In this document: in pieces, positions 1 to 9,604 of the stretch | How positions within the stretch are numbered: the first letter of the stretch is position 1 | Layout of the letters: each line of letters begins with the position of its first letter | Source: Lineus longissimus | Lineage: Eukaryota; Nemertea; Pilidiophora; Heteronemertea; Lineidae | Direction: 5' to 3' | Assembly: GCF_910592395.1 (NCBI RefSeq) | Contig: NC_088318.1 | Span: 13,580,349 to 13,644,348, forward strand | DNA length: 64,000 bases | The notes under the pieces: model-generated | Told to the model about the DNA's origin: nothing | The model's input: only the letters and a program-made list of their open reading frames with translations | Database searches by the model: none | Program-made: the position numbers and the translations under genes

Positions 1-1235
1 TATCGGCTGCATTGGGAATGCACTTGGAATGTTTAAGAGTTTAAGATTCATTGCCGTCTCTGTACATGTACATCTCTGAATTTGACCGCTCAAATGTTTA
101 CCGGGGGTCGTGTAGCGGATATACTGGGATCTATAGCTGACGCAGCTGGTTGACTTGGTAGAGTCACATGCTTGTCGGCCTGTTGACAACGCCCCGGCCC
201 TGGATATAAGCATTTTTTGGAATGGCGCGTTGCAAATCCGTAAATTTACCTTAGCATTAGAGTATAAGATCCTCACTAATTTTGAACCGCTCGTCCACGT
301 CGCTGAATTGCCTGATTACTATTGTCAGAAAGTTTTTATTGTAATATCCGCTTCTCTTTGTAACAAATGACAGTTTGGCCTTGATTTGCCCTGATTACGT
401 AATCAGTGCCAACAAGTGTTGTTGCAGGGGGGTTATAACCCATGATAGGCTTGGCTAAACCCAAAAACGAGTAGAACTGCCTTGGCCGTGACATAGGCCT
501 ACAGAGACGCTAGGCCTGTATTAGACTATTACAAACTGGAGTAAGCTCCTGACGAGGTGTATGATCCGATTTGGTCACATTTTAAGGTAAGTAAGGCGTT
601 TCGTTGTTGGTATATTTCCAGGTATGCAACTTATTCTAATTTTGGTCCTATTTCAAACTTGGAAGTCTTGGTCTTGGTTTTTGGTGACATTTAAAGGTGT
701 GCAAACTGATCTTGGTGCCATTTCGAGCTTGGCTTATATTTTGATCTCATTTTATGGCATGCAACTTGTTGTGACTTTTGTCCTACTTCTAGGTTGCTCA
801 ATATCTTGATTTGGTCTTGTTGGTCTGTTCATGAAAATGAGATATCACTATCACTCCCTTTTCAACCAGACTTATTTGAGGCTTCCCGAGCGGCGGTACT
901 CTCTTGTTGCGTTGCTTGTCGATATGCCTATTCAGTGGTTATACAGATTAGTGGTCATCAATATTTTTTCAGCGATTGTCCGGTATTACATAACACTGTC
1001 TGATTATGCACTTTACATTTATACATACAGAACGAAACGAAATGAAGGTGATCTCGCCCAAATATATAACATTCCATTAAGTGTAACTTTAAAAAGGTTC
1101 GAGTACGATGATATATGGAGGAATTTTGCTGCTCTTATGCAGACGTACGTGTATTTGTAGAATGCATATAGGTTTCTCGAGGCCTCTAGCTGTGGACCAT
1201 ACACCAGTGATTTTCGTTGCAGTATCATATCAGCC
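1..1235. other. Upstream region of the five-module gene, no coding signal
   Basis: No convincing ORF. It contains the degenerate tandem repeat at 565-800. A possible splice acceptor (TTTTCGTTGCAG, ending 1222) sits just before the start codon, which would allow a 5' UTR intron. No TATA box is obvious. Confidence 0.5.
565..800. repeat. Degenerate about 35-bp tandem repeat
   Basis: A TGGTCNCATTT-like word recurs near 572, 643, 682, 713, 742 and 778, each followed by a CTTGG or GCAACTTG element. Copies are too diverged for an exact unit. It lies upstream of the five-module gene. Confidence 0.4.
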
Positions 1236-2276
1236 ATGGAGCGTGTAGACCGGGTCGTCGACTCACTCAAGGCCAATCTAGCTCTGCAGGGCACTGAGAA
1301 ACAGGGTAAGGACAAGCAAATACTGAATCACCTGGAGAAGAGTGCTAGTAACAGTTACCCCGCAGTAACATACACCAACGACTCGGACAAAGAAGAGAAG
1401 AAGACTATCTTATATTGTCAGAATCAAGTTGTGTATGGGAACTTGCATTTCTGTTAAATTGATTTAATAATATGGAAAATTAGAGGCGCATTTAGAAGCT
1501 ACATTTATATGTATACTAAGTATTTTCTTCGATTTCAGAATGCGAGCAGGAATTCGACAACTTATCACGGGAGAATGATTACATTACACTTGAGCAGTTT
1601 GAAACCAACGCCAAGGCTGATATCGACAAGTCGATGCCAAACGCAACAAAAGAAGATAAATCAGCTGCCCTTGCTAGAAGAATGCACCAGGTTGAAATGG
1701 CTGATCGAGGTAGGCCAAGATCATTTTCTACATGGTATTTTCTCTTGAGAAGGCCGGGAGATAACGAGTTGAGATCTAAACTTAAACTAGCCCTTTAAAC
1801 GGTATCGAGCGATTTCTTATCTGTAAATAACGATGTTTTTGACGAATCCAGAATCACGGTCTCTCGTATCACCCGATGGGATGTGATACGACCGGGTTTC
1901 GAACACACGATCACCGCAAAAGACTTGACATTCACTGATATTTATTGACCACTGCGCCACACCTGACAGTCAAAACTGCAATTGACGACTGCACCACGTC
2001 CATCGTGACAAACACGCCGATCTGTTTTCAGCTCATCGAAATATAACAAGTCACTTCTTCTTTCCTCAGACTGGGATGGTACCATAACGAAGACAGAGTT
2101 CATGAACAGTCGTATATACTCGAAGCTGCAGACCACCATGGTGCAGGAGGTGGATGGGGAGGAGATGCCCATGGAGAAGTTCCTTGGTTGGTTGAAGAAG
2201 TGGTGTGTCCTCACTCCAGATGCGAGCGCCGTGCTGAAGAGCGTCCTCGATGGAGATGGAGAGGCCAACATACAAG
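1236..2276 (+). other. Module 1 of the five-module EF-hand gene (exons 1-3)
   Basis: Exon 1 encodes a shortened A piece (MERVDRVVDSLK start). Exon 2 is B (57 codons, with an ITLEQF stretch). Exon 3 is C (69 codons). The C exon holds a perfect EF-hand calcium loop, D-R-D-W-D-G-T-I-T-K-T-E. Its first two residues come from exon 2, so the intron at 1710-2069 cuts the loop at position 3. The second EF-hand-like half is degenerate (EVDGEEMPMEKF). Confidence 0.85.
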
Positions 2277-5200
2277 GTAAAATTCATTTCATTTTGGTAC
2301 ACCCTGTAGAGTGGTCGGTCTCAGAAAAAGACACCCGCCATACCTGTTGTAGCAGGTTCCTTTGTGGTGAGGTATTCAAAGAACGGGTGATACTATTTTA
2401 AGACTGAGACAAGTTTAGCCCCTGTTGTCGTCCACAAATCAGAAGGGTTTCCCCATTGTTGTTGGCGAAGGTGTGTTGTACTGCACCATATGCACACAAC
2501 ATTTCAAGGCTGGCAGTCTTGTTGTTCGAAAAGTTTGTCTGAATTTATTGTTTTGTGACTGAAACGGTCGCCATTTCCAAAGAAACTATGCCATCGGGAA
2601 ATAAAGATAAGAGACCGAAAGGTAGGTGCCAGTGTTCCGTCGAATATCGCTGATGGTTCAACATGGCTTCGGTGTATATACCCCCTCCAGCACTAATCGG
2701 GATGTCTCAGTGATATTTTTGAAGATAGATCCGAGCTTGCAAGAGTCAATCGCATGTTTCTCCGAGGGCCGAGTGTACACTTAAGTTAAGGACAGACTTT
2801 TGGTGGTGCTAACATTCTTGAAGTAGAAGTTGTTTATTAGTGCCGCTTCTAGCCCAGCCCCATCCCAATATTTGATTGAGACTTACTGGGACTGTTTGCT
2901 TTTCCAGATTTGGTGGATGGTCTGTTTGAACTTGCCTTCCCTTGCCCCGAAGTCATGGTTCAGAGAGTCGTCGACGCCGTAAGAAAGAGTTTCACCTTGT
3001 CGGACCAGGCAAAGCAAGGTAAGTTTGGAAAGGTTTTTTTGGAAGTGGGGACACAGTTTTCTGTCAAAGAAAATAGGTCTGTTTCTATAATCTACCGCAT
3101 TCGACCGGAGGATAACAACAAACATTTTTGTATGGCCGTGGCTATTCGTACCGTGACAGGGCCGGCTGGCCTGGCTGGAAGTCAAGGACCCTACCCACAC
3201 CCGGAGGCAGGAGTAAAGGCACTTCCAACACTCGCCACAAACAAACACCACCTCAATCATGAATTAGGCCTACTTTCCTTACCCACCATCACCCATGTCA
3301 CCACGGTGCGATCTATTTATTCACTCCGTATTATTCGCACCATCACGGTACGGTACCTTTCACCGGACTGACCGGTGTTTCTGACGGTGCGAATAAGACC
3401 GGAAACAATGGCCCCATGCACCGTGGCGGTTCGAATAGCCAGTTCCTTTTTGTATAACTTACATCTCGACAATGCATCATCGGATCATGCCGTGATCACA
3501 CCTGTATTGTGTTAAAACCCAATGAAACAATCCCCTAATTGACGCTCAGCTCCAAACTCGATATAGGAAAAGTTTCTTCCATTGCCATGTTATAATTAAT
3601 CTACATGTACCTTCAGAACAAAATGGCGAATTCGAAAAAATCTGCGGCACTAGGAATTTCATTACGAAGGACCAGTACAGAGCTGCCACACGGGAATACG
3701 TCAAGAGGACAGTCCCAGACAAGAACGTACGAAAACTGATCCGCCATGACGTCAAGGTGCAGCGGAGGAAAAACAACATAATGAAACTTGATGAAAGCCA
3801 AGGTGAGAAGAAATTTTATTCCTCGCGAGACTTCGCTGTGCTTTCAGGTCAAAGAGCATGTCTGTGTGGTTTTCTAGCACTGCATCATCGGGGCCCAATG
3901 GCTCCGCCAGATTAGCCAATGGTTGCGTCTCAGTGGGTTTCAGCCTATTCTTGCAAGTCTCATTTCGACCATCACTGGCAAGCCTTTCACGGCTAGCTTC
4001 CTCGAAACTCACGCCATAACTTTTAACAATTACGATTTATAACAATCTTTAGTCAAATAAAATACTGTAGTCTGTTGTTGCAATTTCGCGCACGGGTCCT
4101 TACATTTTTGTTTTTCCAACATAAAGTAAACTTTCCCTCCAACAGCCAACACAGGAAAGATTACCAAGACCGACTTTCTGAATGGCCGGAGTTACGTGCA
4201 TCTGCTGTCGTCCCTGGCCTCTTACAACGCTGACGGCGACGCCGTGATGGACCGTCCCGAGTTCGTAGCCTGGCTCGTTGACAGGTGCGGCATTCACGAC
4301 GAGGCGTACGCCGACGCCGTCATCCAGCAGTTCGCAGGGGACGCTGAGTTACAAATAAAAGGTAGGATACGTCATTGATTAAGGCCCAGCATGAAGTTGG
4401 CCAACACCTATGAAAAGGTCATACGGAAAAATAAACGACCAAAAAGAGACCCCCTACTGAACGTTGAGGATGAGCCAACACCCCCACCACGGAGCTGTGA
4501 AACGTGCGACAGAAACAGCTATTAACACCAATTAATGAACAAGTCGTCGAGTAGAATCGTTTTGTTTCTCGAACTTTTTCTTCATGCTGTATTCAGCACT
4601 TTATCTCATGGTGGAAACACAAACTCTTTGACTTATGTATTCTTAGTGTCATTCACATAATTCGTACTTGTTTTCCAGTTCTACTTGATTGTCTGTTCGA
4701 ACGTGCCTTCCCAACAGAAGAGGCTAGAGTGAGGCGTGTTGTCGAGTGTATACAGAAAGCATTCAAACTGACCTCTGAAGAAAGGCAAAGTGAGTTGGGT
4801 TGTCCCTTGTCTCAGACTTTAACCAAATAATTGTAGGTTCTTTATCTGCCCGATATGAGGTTTGCCTCACATTCCAAGTCACATTACTACAATTGATCGG
4901 AAATAGTCTCGTATGTGAACAAAATCGAGTGTCCCGGATAACTTGGTGGTAAAAAAACATCTCTGTGGGTTTTCATCATAATGCTTTCACGGAGTTGTTT
5001 TGGTGGGACGAGAGAGAGTATAGGGGGCTCTGGAAATAAGAAATCTTAAAGAATCATTGAAAACATCGCTCTGGCTTGAAAGGGTTAAATGAGGACATGA
5101 CGGACAGTGTCATGATTTTTTTTATATAACTTCACACGAATTAGGATATTTTATTGACCACTTGACATTGTACAATCAACCGCTCGAGGGAACTTGATGG

Positions 5201-8200
5201 GCTGCACAGTATTTGCAACTTAAAAAACTGCCGCCTGAATAAAATGTTTCATGATTGTCATTTTAGTTGAAGAAAAGGATTTCGAAGATTTCTGCGGCAA
5301 AGGCACCGAGTTTATCACGATGGAACGGTACAGGGAGATTGCTAAAGCCGAGTTGAACAAGAAGTTTCCTGGCAAGAACATGAAGAAAGCATTGGATGCA
5401 AAGGTTAAGAAGATGGAGGAAAAGGACAGAAGTGAGCTTAGATTTCATCAAATTAATAATCTTCCTCTGCATTATTTGTGCATGACGCCTCATATCGCAG
5501 CTTGGATGCACCAGCGGAATACAAAGCGAGGTTTCCTTCAGCTATAACCTGCTGGTATTGCAGGATTTGAACCTGCGTCCCCTAGGTTATGAGCAAGACT
5601 AGCCAGAACGCCGGCGCGCTCCACAAAGAAGAATCAACTACACATCTGTCGCCAACTGTTATCAATTTTACCCTTTTGCGTTACAGATCAGGACGGAAAT
5701 ATCACCAAGACGGAATTTCTGATCCACCGGATCTTCTGGCGATTCGAGAACGCATTTGAGCACAGTTACGAAGATGAAATCGAGGAGGCCGACTTCGCGG
5801 CATGGTTGAGGAAAACGTTTACTTCGTTGTACAGCAAAGCTACTGGGGAGAGAGAGTCGATGCTTGATGCTTCAGCTATCTTCGAGGTCGTGCTCCCAGG
5901 AGGAGAATTGCAGGGTAAGTTAAAAGCCAAGGCTCTTTGTTTACATTGTAGAGTTTAATTGTATACCTCTGGAAATGATAGTTCAAGGGGTACGCCGTTT
6001 GTAATTACTGGTTAGAAAGGCAGTAACACACAATGTCGTAGTGCAGTTATTATGCATACAAATTTGCTGAAACTTAGTATTTATAGTATTTGTGTATCTG
6101 TCTACAAAAATTGGGGCCTTTGACAAGTCATCACTGTGATATAAAGAACGAGGTTTCCCTAATAGTCTGTCTGTGCGTTCAATACTACTTGTTGAAGAAT
6201 GCCCTTTTTCGTTTATCTTCAGTTCTTCTTGATGGTCTATTCGACCGTGCGTTCCCTCCATCTAACGTCAGGGTCAAGAGAGTCATCGAGGCCATCAGGA
6301 CAACCTTCGGCCTGGAACTTGAAGAAGCAGACAGTTAGTGTTGAACTGAATATGTTCTGGCCCTCGGCGGGATTCCAGATCGCGATGATGGTCTTAGCGT
6401 CAACTTGATAAAACCCTTGCTCTATTGATCATATGCACCACAATTCTGATTAGAAATTGACATCCTAAAGCGATTAGAACTCGTTCAAAACTAAGTGAAT
6501 GCCAATTTCAAGGGTGGGTGTCAGTTCCTTGTTTTCCAGAGAACAGACTACCAACCTCGAAATTGGCATTCACTTTGTTAAGAAAGAGTTCTAATTGCTT
6601 TAGAAGTTCAAGTTCTCGCCAAAATAGTGGTGCCTATGGTCAACCCTGAATAAAAGGTTATATCATGGTCTTCTACGAGACCCATGTACATCACATTTCC
6701 GGGACGATAACTACCTAAAGTTAACTAATTCACTTAATCATGTTTTTGCTATTTCTTGCCTTTTTGTCAACACAAGTACCGAACACAGATAAAGTAGAAA
6801 ATGCATTGACACTTCTATTCATCTTTTCTTCAGAACTCATGGACGAGTTTGATAAACTTAACGACGAAGAAGACTTTCTTCCAATGGATGTGTACCTGCC
6901 ACTAGTGGAAAAGGCTTTCCAGGAGAAGTTTAAGGACACGAAGATACCGAAACATGTAATCGATCGCCTGCTCAAGAAGAGAATAGACAATGTCAAGAAG
7001 AAAGATCTGAGTAAGTACTGCTACCATACCAACAAGAAGTATTTTGTCTTGGCCGTTTATTTGAAATATGAATTTTAATTCTTTGGTAGAACACTCTTCT
7101 TTTAAGGTTTCAATTTCTTTCAACTCTTGTTCGACAATGACCATATGGCTTCATTGTTACAATTTTTCGTCTTCAGACGCAGACGGTAAGATCACAAGAG
7201 AGGAGTTCCTCAATGGAGAGATCTTCTTGGCCCTGGAGACTAGCCTCAACTGTTACGATGCTGACGGCGACCTGATCATGGAAAAGCCTGAGTTTATCTC
7301 TTGGCTGGCTGAGAGGTGCCAGTTGTATGATGAGGCCTACACGGACGCGGTCATGCAAGAATTCCTGCCTGATGGGGCCTTAACACTAAAAGTTGAAGGT
7401 AAGAGCAACACCATACTTAGTTTCAATGTAGATAGAATCTTCCGGATTTTCCCGATATGAAGATTCGTGAGTTTGGGAGCGAAAAATCGTGGAGGGTTGG
7501 CGACTGCAGACTGAAAAACGTTTTGAACTTGAACTACTTCACTCAAGCCTTCAAAAGAGCCCGTGAGAGAAATGTTTTCGCATCGTATCAATCCCTGCGA
7601 CGTTCAAAGGGATATAAGGCCATGAGGTTAATAATGTTAAAAGAGTGACACTGGTATTAATTGATTTGACACCGGCATGAATAGACGGCAATTCACTGTC
7701 TACACAAGGGCATTCGGGTGGTCGTACAAATTCTCTTTTTCGTCCAATACATTTAGATGTATCGGTTTGAGAAGCTTATGGCAATCACCCATTTTTTTCA
7801 GAATTGACGGACGGTCTGTTTGATAGGGCGTTTCCCTCGGCTGATTTCATTGTGGACGAGATGGTGAAAGGTGTTCATGAATTATGCCAACTGACTAGCG
7901 AAGAGAATGAGGGTGAGAACACGAGAGCTTGGTCGCCCTCACATTTTTTGGTGCTTATTAGTACTTTCTGTGGAAGTTGCACATGAGATTTAGCATGCAT
8001 TGTTATGCAATAATGGCAGTCTCGCTTCAACCATAATTGAGGGTTTTACGCCGGGTATTTCTTTATCTTCCTTCAGTTGCAAGATAGTTTTTTTGATGTG
8101 TAACACATTTCCCTTCGTTGTGGCAATGGGAACCCATGGATTTTGCCAAGGTTTTAGTCAAGGTGATCAACATCACCGAAGTACTTTCTATGATATTGAC

Positions 8201-9555
8201 GGAGACGTGCATTCCTGGGGTCCTTTGTGCGCTTTAACACAGAGTCTAATGTTTGGAACTTCATGAATAAACTGCCAAAAAACGAGATTTTTTTTCTCAT
8301 TCAGAAGCCACTAACGAATTCAATGAAATATCTGGTGGAAACACGTTCTTCACCATGGAACAGTTCAAGGACAAAACGGAGAAACTTGTTGAAGGACGAT
8401 ATGGAAAAGGGGCTAGTTCTCGTAAGGACCGCATCAGGGGGCTGAAACACCAAATAATTCAAGAGAATGGCCTCAGTAAGTATACTGCGTGAGCTCTAGA
8501 CGATTAAGGCAGGTGATAGTGCGGGATACTTCACCTTTGGTCCCCTAGATGTGACAGATCAATTGCCAATTGACAATTAGAGGACCACCTCTTTGATTTC
8601 ACGGCGTTTTGAAGGGTTTTTGACCTCACTTAGTTGTGTTCGTTGGGGAAAACAAATGATTCTATATTTTACGATCGTCAATTCAAGGCCTTAGTCGATC
8701 TAGCCATCAATCTCTAAACAATTATCTAACAATAGGGCACGGTTTATTCCCAATGGAGGACTATAAGGTTTTCACACGGAAAGACTCGAGAATTTAGGGT
8801 AGAAATAAGGTATGTCAAGAATTATACAAGACTACTAATGTTCTTTCAGATCTATTATTCAAAGTTTCGATTTTCCCATACAGATAATGATGGAAAGATC
8901 TCGCGTGACGAATACGTGGCTACTGAAAGATATATCAAACTGGACGAGAGTCTGCGAGAGTATGGTGAAAAACTGGATGACCTCGCTGATGACGTCATGG
9001 ATTTGGAGGAATTTGAAAGGTGGCTTGCCGAGCGCTGTCAAATCACAGATGATGTCAAGACGTACGCTATTCTAGCCACTCAGGAATTCTTACCCGACGA
9101 GGAGGACCAGTTACACCTGGGAGGTGAGTTTGGATGAAGTAATACCCCTGGTTCTTCTGTGCACTTTCTGTCTGAGAATATTGATCTGTCTATCCATGTC
9201 CCTTAATAATCCATCGTCGAAATAGACAGGAAAATTTTTTATGGGTACTTTTTAATGTTACACTTGGTGTTCAAAGTTTCCCCACTTTCATAACTGTTCA
9301 AATTGATGTGTGCATTGACTATCTGGTGGACTGAATCTTTCGTTTGTAATGCGCTAACATAATGATATAATAGAAAGTGATATTGGTTACTGTCAAATGG
9401 CGTTAAAAGTAGTTTTTTTCGATTGTAAACAATGCAACTTTCGACTCAAACGATCAACTGGGATAGAACTTCAAATGGTGAAATTATGTTCTTTTTCTAA
9501 TTTTTCAGTTCTGGCTAAAGGTCTCTTCAAGCGTGCGTACCCCTCGGCAGCCTAG
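1236..9555 (+). CDS. Five-module EF-hand repeat protein, 16 exons, unrecognised family
   Basis: Spliced coding exons, all bounded by AG/GT and all with phase-1 introns: 1236-1305, 1539-1709, 2070-2276, 2908-3018, 3617-3802, 4146-4361, 4679-4789, 5267-5431, 5687-5914, 6223-6333, 6834-7010, 7177-7398, 7802-7912, 8305-8475, 8884-9123, 9509-9555 (stop TAG). They join into one open frame of about 847 residues. Exons repeat in the order A (GLF-AFP helix), B (charged helix), C (EF-hand-like pair). There are five A-B-C rounds, the first A lacking its GLF-AFP front half, and a last partial A. Canonical calcium loops appear near residues 79-90, 411-422 and 583-594. The start ATG at 1236 has a good Kozak context (GCCATGG) and matches the start of the paralogue at 17895. 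No signal peptide or membrane segment is visible, so a cytosolic calcium-binding or scaffold role is inferred. The family is unknown to me; the gene model itself is strong because sixteen exons stay in phase. Confidence 0.9.
1887..1969 (-). repeat. tRNA-derived SINE head
   Basis: Read on the - strand it has a good RNA polymerase III A box (TGGCGCAGTGG, 1959-1949) and B box (GTGTTCGAAAC, 1906-1896) at tRNA spacing. The cloverleaf is imperfect, so it is a SINE promoter or tRNA pseudogene rather than a working tRNA. It lies in intron 2 of the five-module gene, antisense to it. Confidence 0.55.
2588..2621 (+). other. Candidate alternative first coding exon inside intron 3
   Basis: ATG at 2588 opens eleven codons (MPSGNKDKRPK) and runs into a GTAGGT donor at 2622 with one extra base. 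That is phase 1, so it could splice directly to exon 4 at 2908 and give a shorter isoform lacking module 1. No promoter is evident and the match may be chance. Confidence 0.2.
2908..4361 (+). other. Module 2 of the five-module EF-hand gene (exons 4-6)
   Basis: Exon 4 is a full A piece (DGLFELAFP, 37 codons), exon 5 is B (62 codons, the longest B, very basic), and exon 6 is C (72 codons). The first EF loop (A-N-T-G-K-I-T-K-T-D) lacks the acidic residues at positions 1, 3 and 5, so calcium binding is doubtful. The second site, N-A-D-G-D-A-V-M-D-R-P-E, keeps acidic or amide residues at 1, 3, 5 and 12. Confidence 0.85.
3139..3441. mobile_element. Possible MITE with nested inverted repeats, intron 4
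   Basis: The ends TGGCTATTCG (3139) and CGAATAGCCA (3441) are perfect inverted copies, and the similarity continues inward (ACCGTGAC versus its complement with mismatches). A second inner inverted pair, TTATTCGCACC near 3329 and GGTGCGAATAA near 3385, lies within. No clear target duplication is seen, so the class is not assigned. Confidence 0.45.
4679..5914 (+). other. Module 3 of the five-module EF-hand gene (exons 7-9)
   Basis: Exon 7 is A (DCLFERAFP), exon 8 is B (55 codons, ending KMEEKDR), and exon 9 is C (76 codons). The first calcium loop, D-R-N-Q-D-G-N-I-T-K-T-E, is canonical and split by the intron at 5432-5686. The second half has diverged into an acidic helix with no clear loop. 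The intron carries a tRNA-like piece at 5556-5626. Confidence 0.85.
5556..5626 (-). repeat. tRNA-Met-like pseudogene or SINE head
   Basis: The - strand has a perfect T arm (GCAGG, TTCAAAT, CCTGC), a consensus B box (GGTTCAAATCC, 5573-5563), and an anticodon-loop-like CTCATAA giving CAT. The acceptor and anticodon stems do not pair well, so it is not called as functional. It is in intron 8, antisense to the host gene. Confidence 0.5.
6223..7398 (+). other. Module 4 of the five-module EF-hand gene (exons 10-12)
   Basis: Exon 10 is A (DGLFDRAFP), exon 11 is B (59 codons), exon 12 is C (74 codons). This is the best preserved module. Loop one is D-L-N-A-D-G-K-I-T-R-E-E and loop two is D-A-D-G-D-L-I-M-E-K-P-E. 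The C exon then shows the conserved tail WLAERC...DEAYTDAV..EFLPDG that recurs in modules 2, 4 and 5. The intron after exon 10 contains a 139-bp hairpin repeat. Confidence 0.87.
6465..6603. mobile_element. 139-bp hairpin repeat, MITE-like, intron 10
   Basis: CTAAAGCGATTAGAACT at 6465 pairs with AGAGTTCTAATTGCTTTAG ending at 6603, and AAGTGAATGCCAATTTC pairs with GAAATTGGCATTCACTT inside. The arms are about 50 bases with few mismatches and a loop of about 40 bases. This is typical of a foldback MITE; no coding capacity. Confidence 0.6.
7802..9555 (+). other. Module 5 plus terminal partial A (exons 13-16)
   Basis: Exon 13 is A (DGLFDRAFP), exon 14 is B (57 codons), and exon 15 is C (80 codons; first loop G-L-N-N-D-G-K-I-S-R-D-E, missing the first Asp). 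Exon 16 starts another A (GLFKRAYPSAA) but hits TAG after 15 codons. The paralogue at 15157-15110 has an equally short A exon of 16 codons, which splices onward to a LamG exon instead of stopping. Confidence 0.85.
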
Positions 9556-9598
9556 AACAGCCCATCTAGACACAGTGAAAGCTATCACGGACTGAGAT

Positions 9599-9604
9599 AA
9601 TAAA
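9599..9604 (+). terminator. Poly(A) signal of the five-module gene
   Basis: AATAAA, 44 bases after the TAG stop at 9553-9555. This supports a short 3' UTR and a real gene end rather than a missing downstream exon. An AATAAA on the opposite strand lies at 9643-9638. Confidence 0.75.

Noticed and set aside
5556-5626. Functional tRNA-Met gene
   Set aside because: T arm and B box are good, but acceptor and anticodon stems do not pair.
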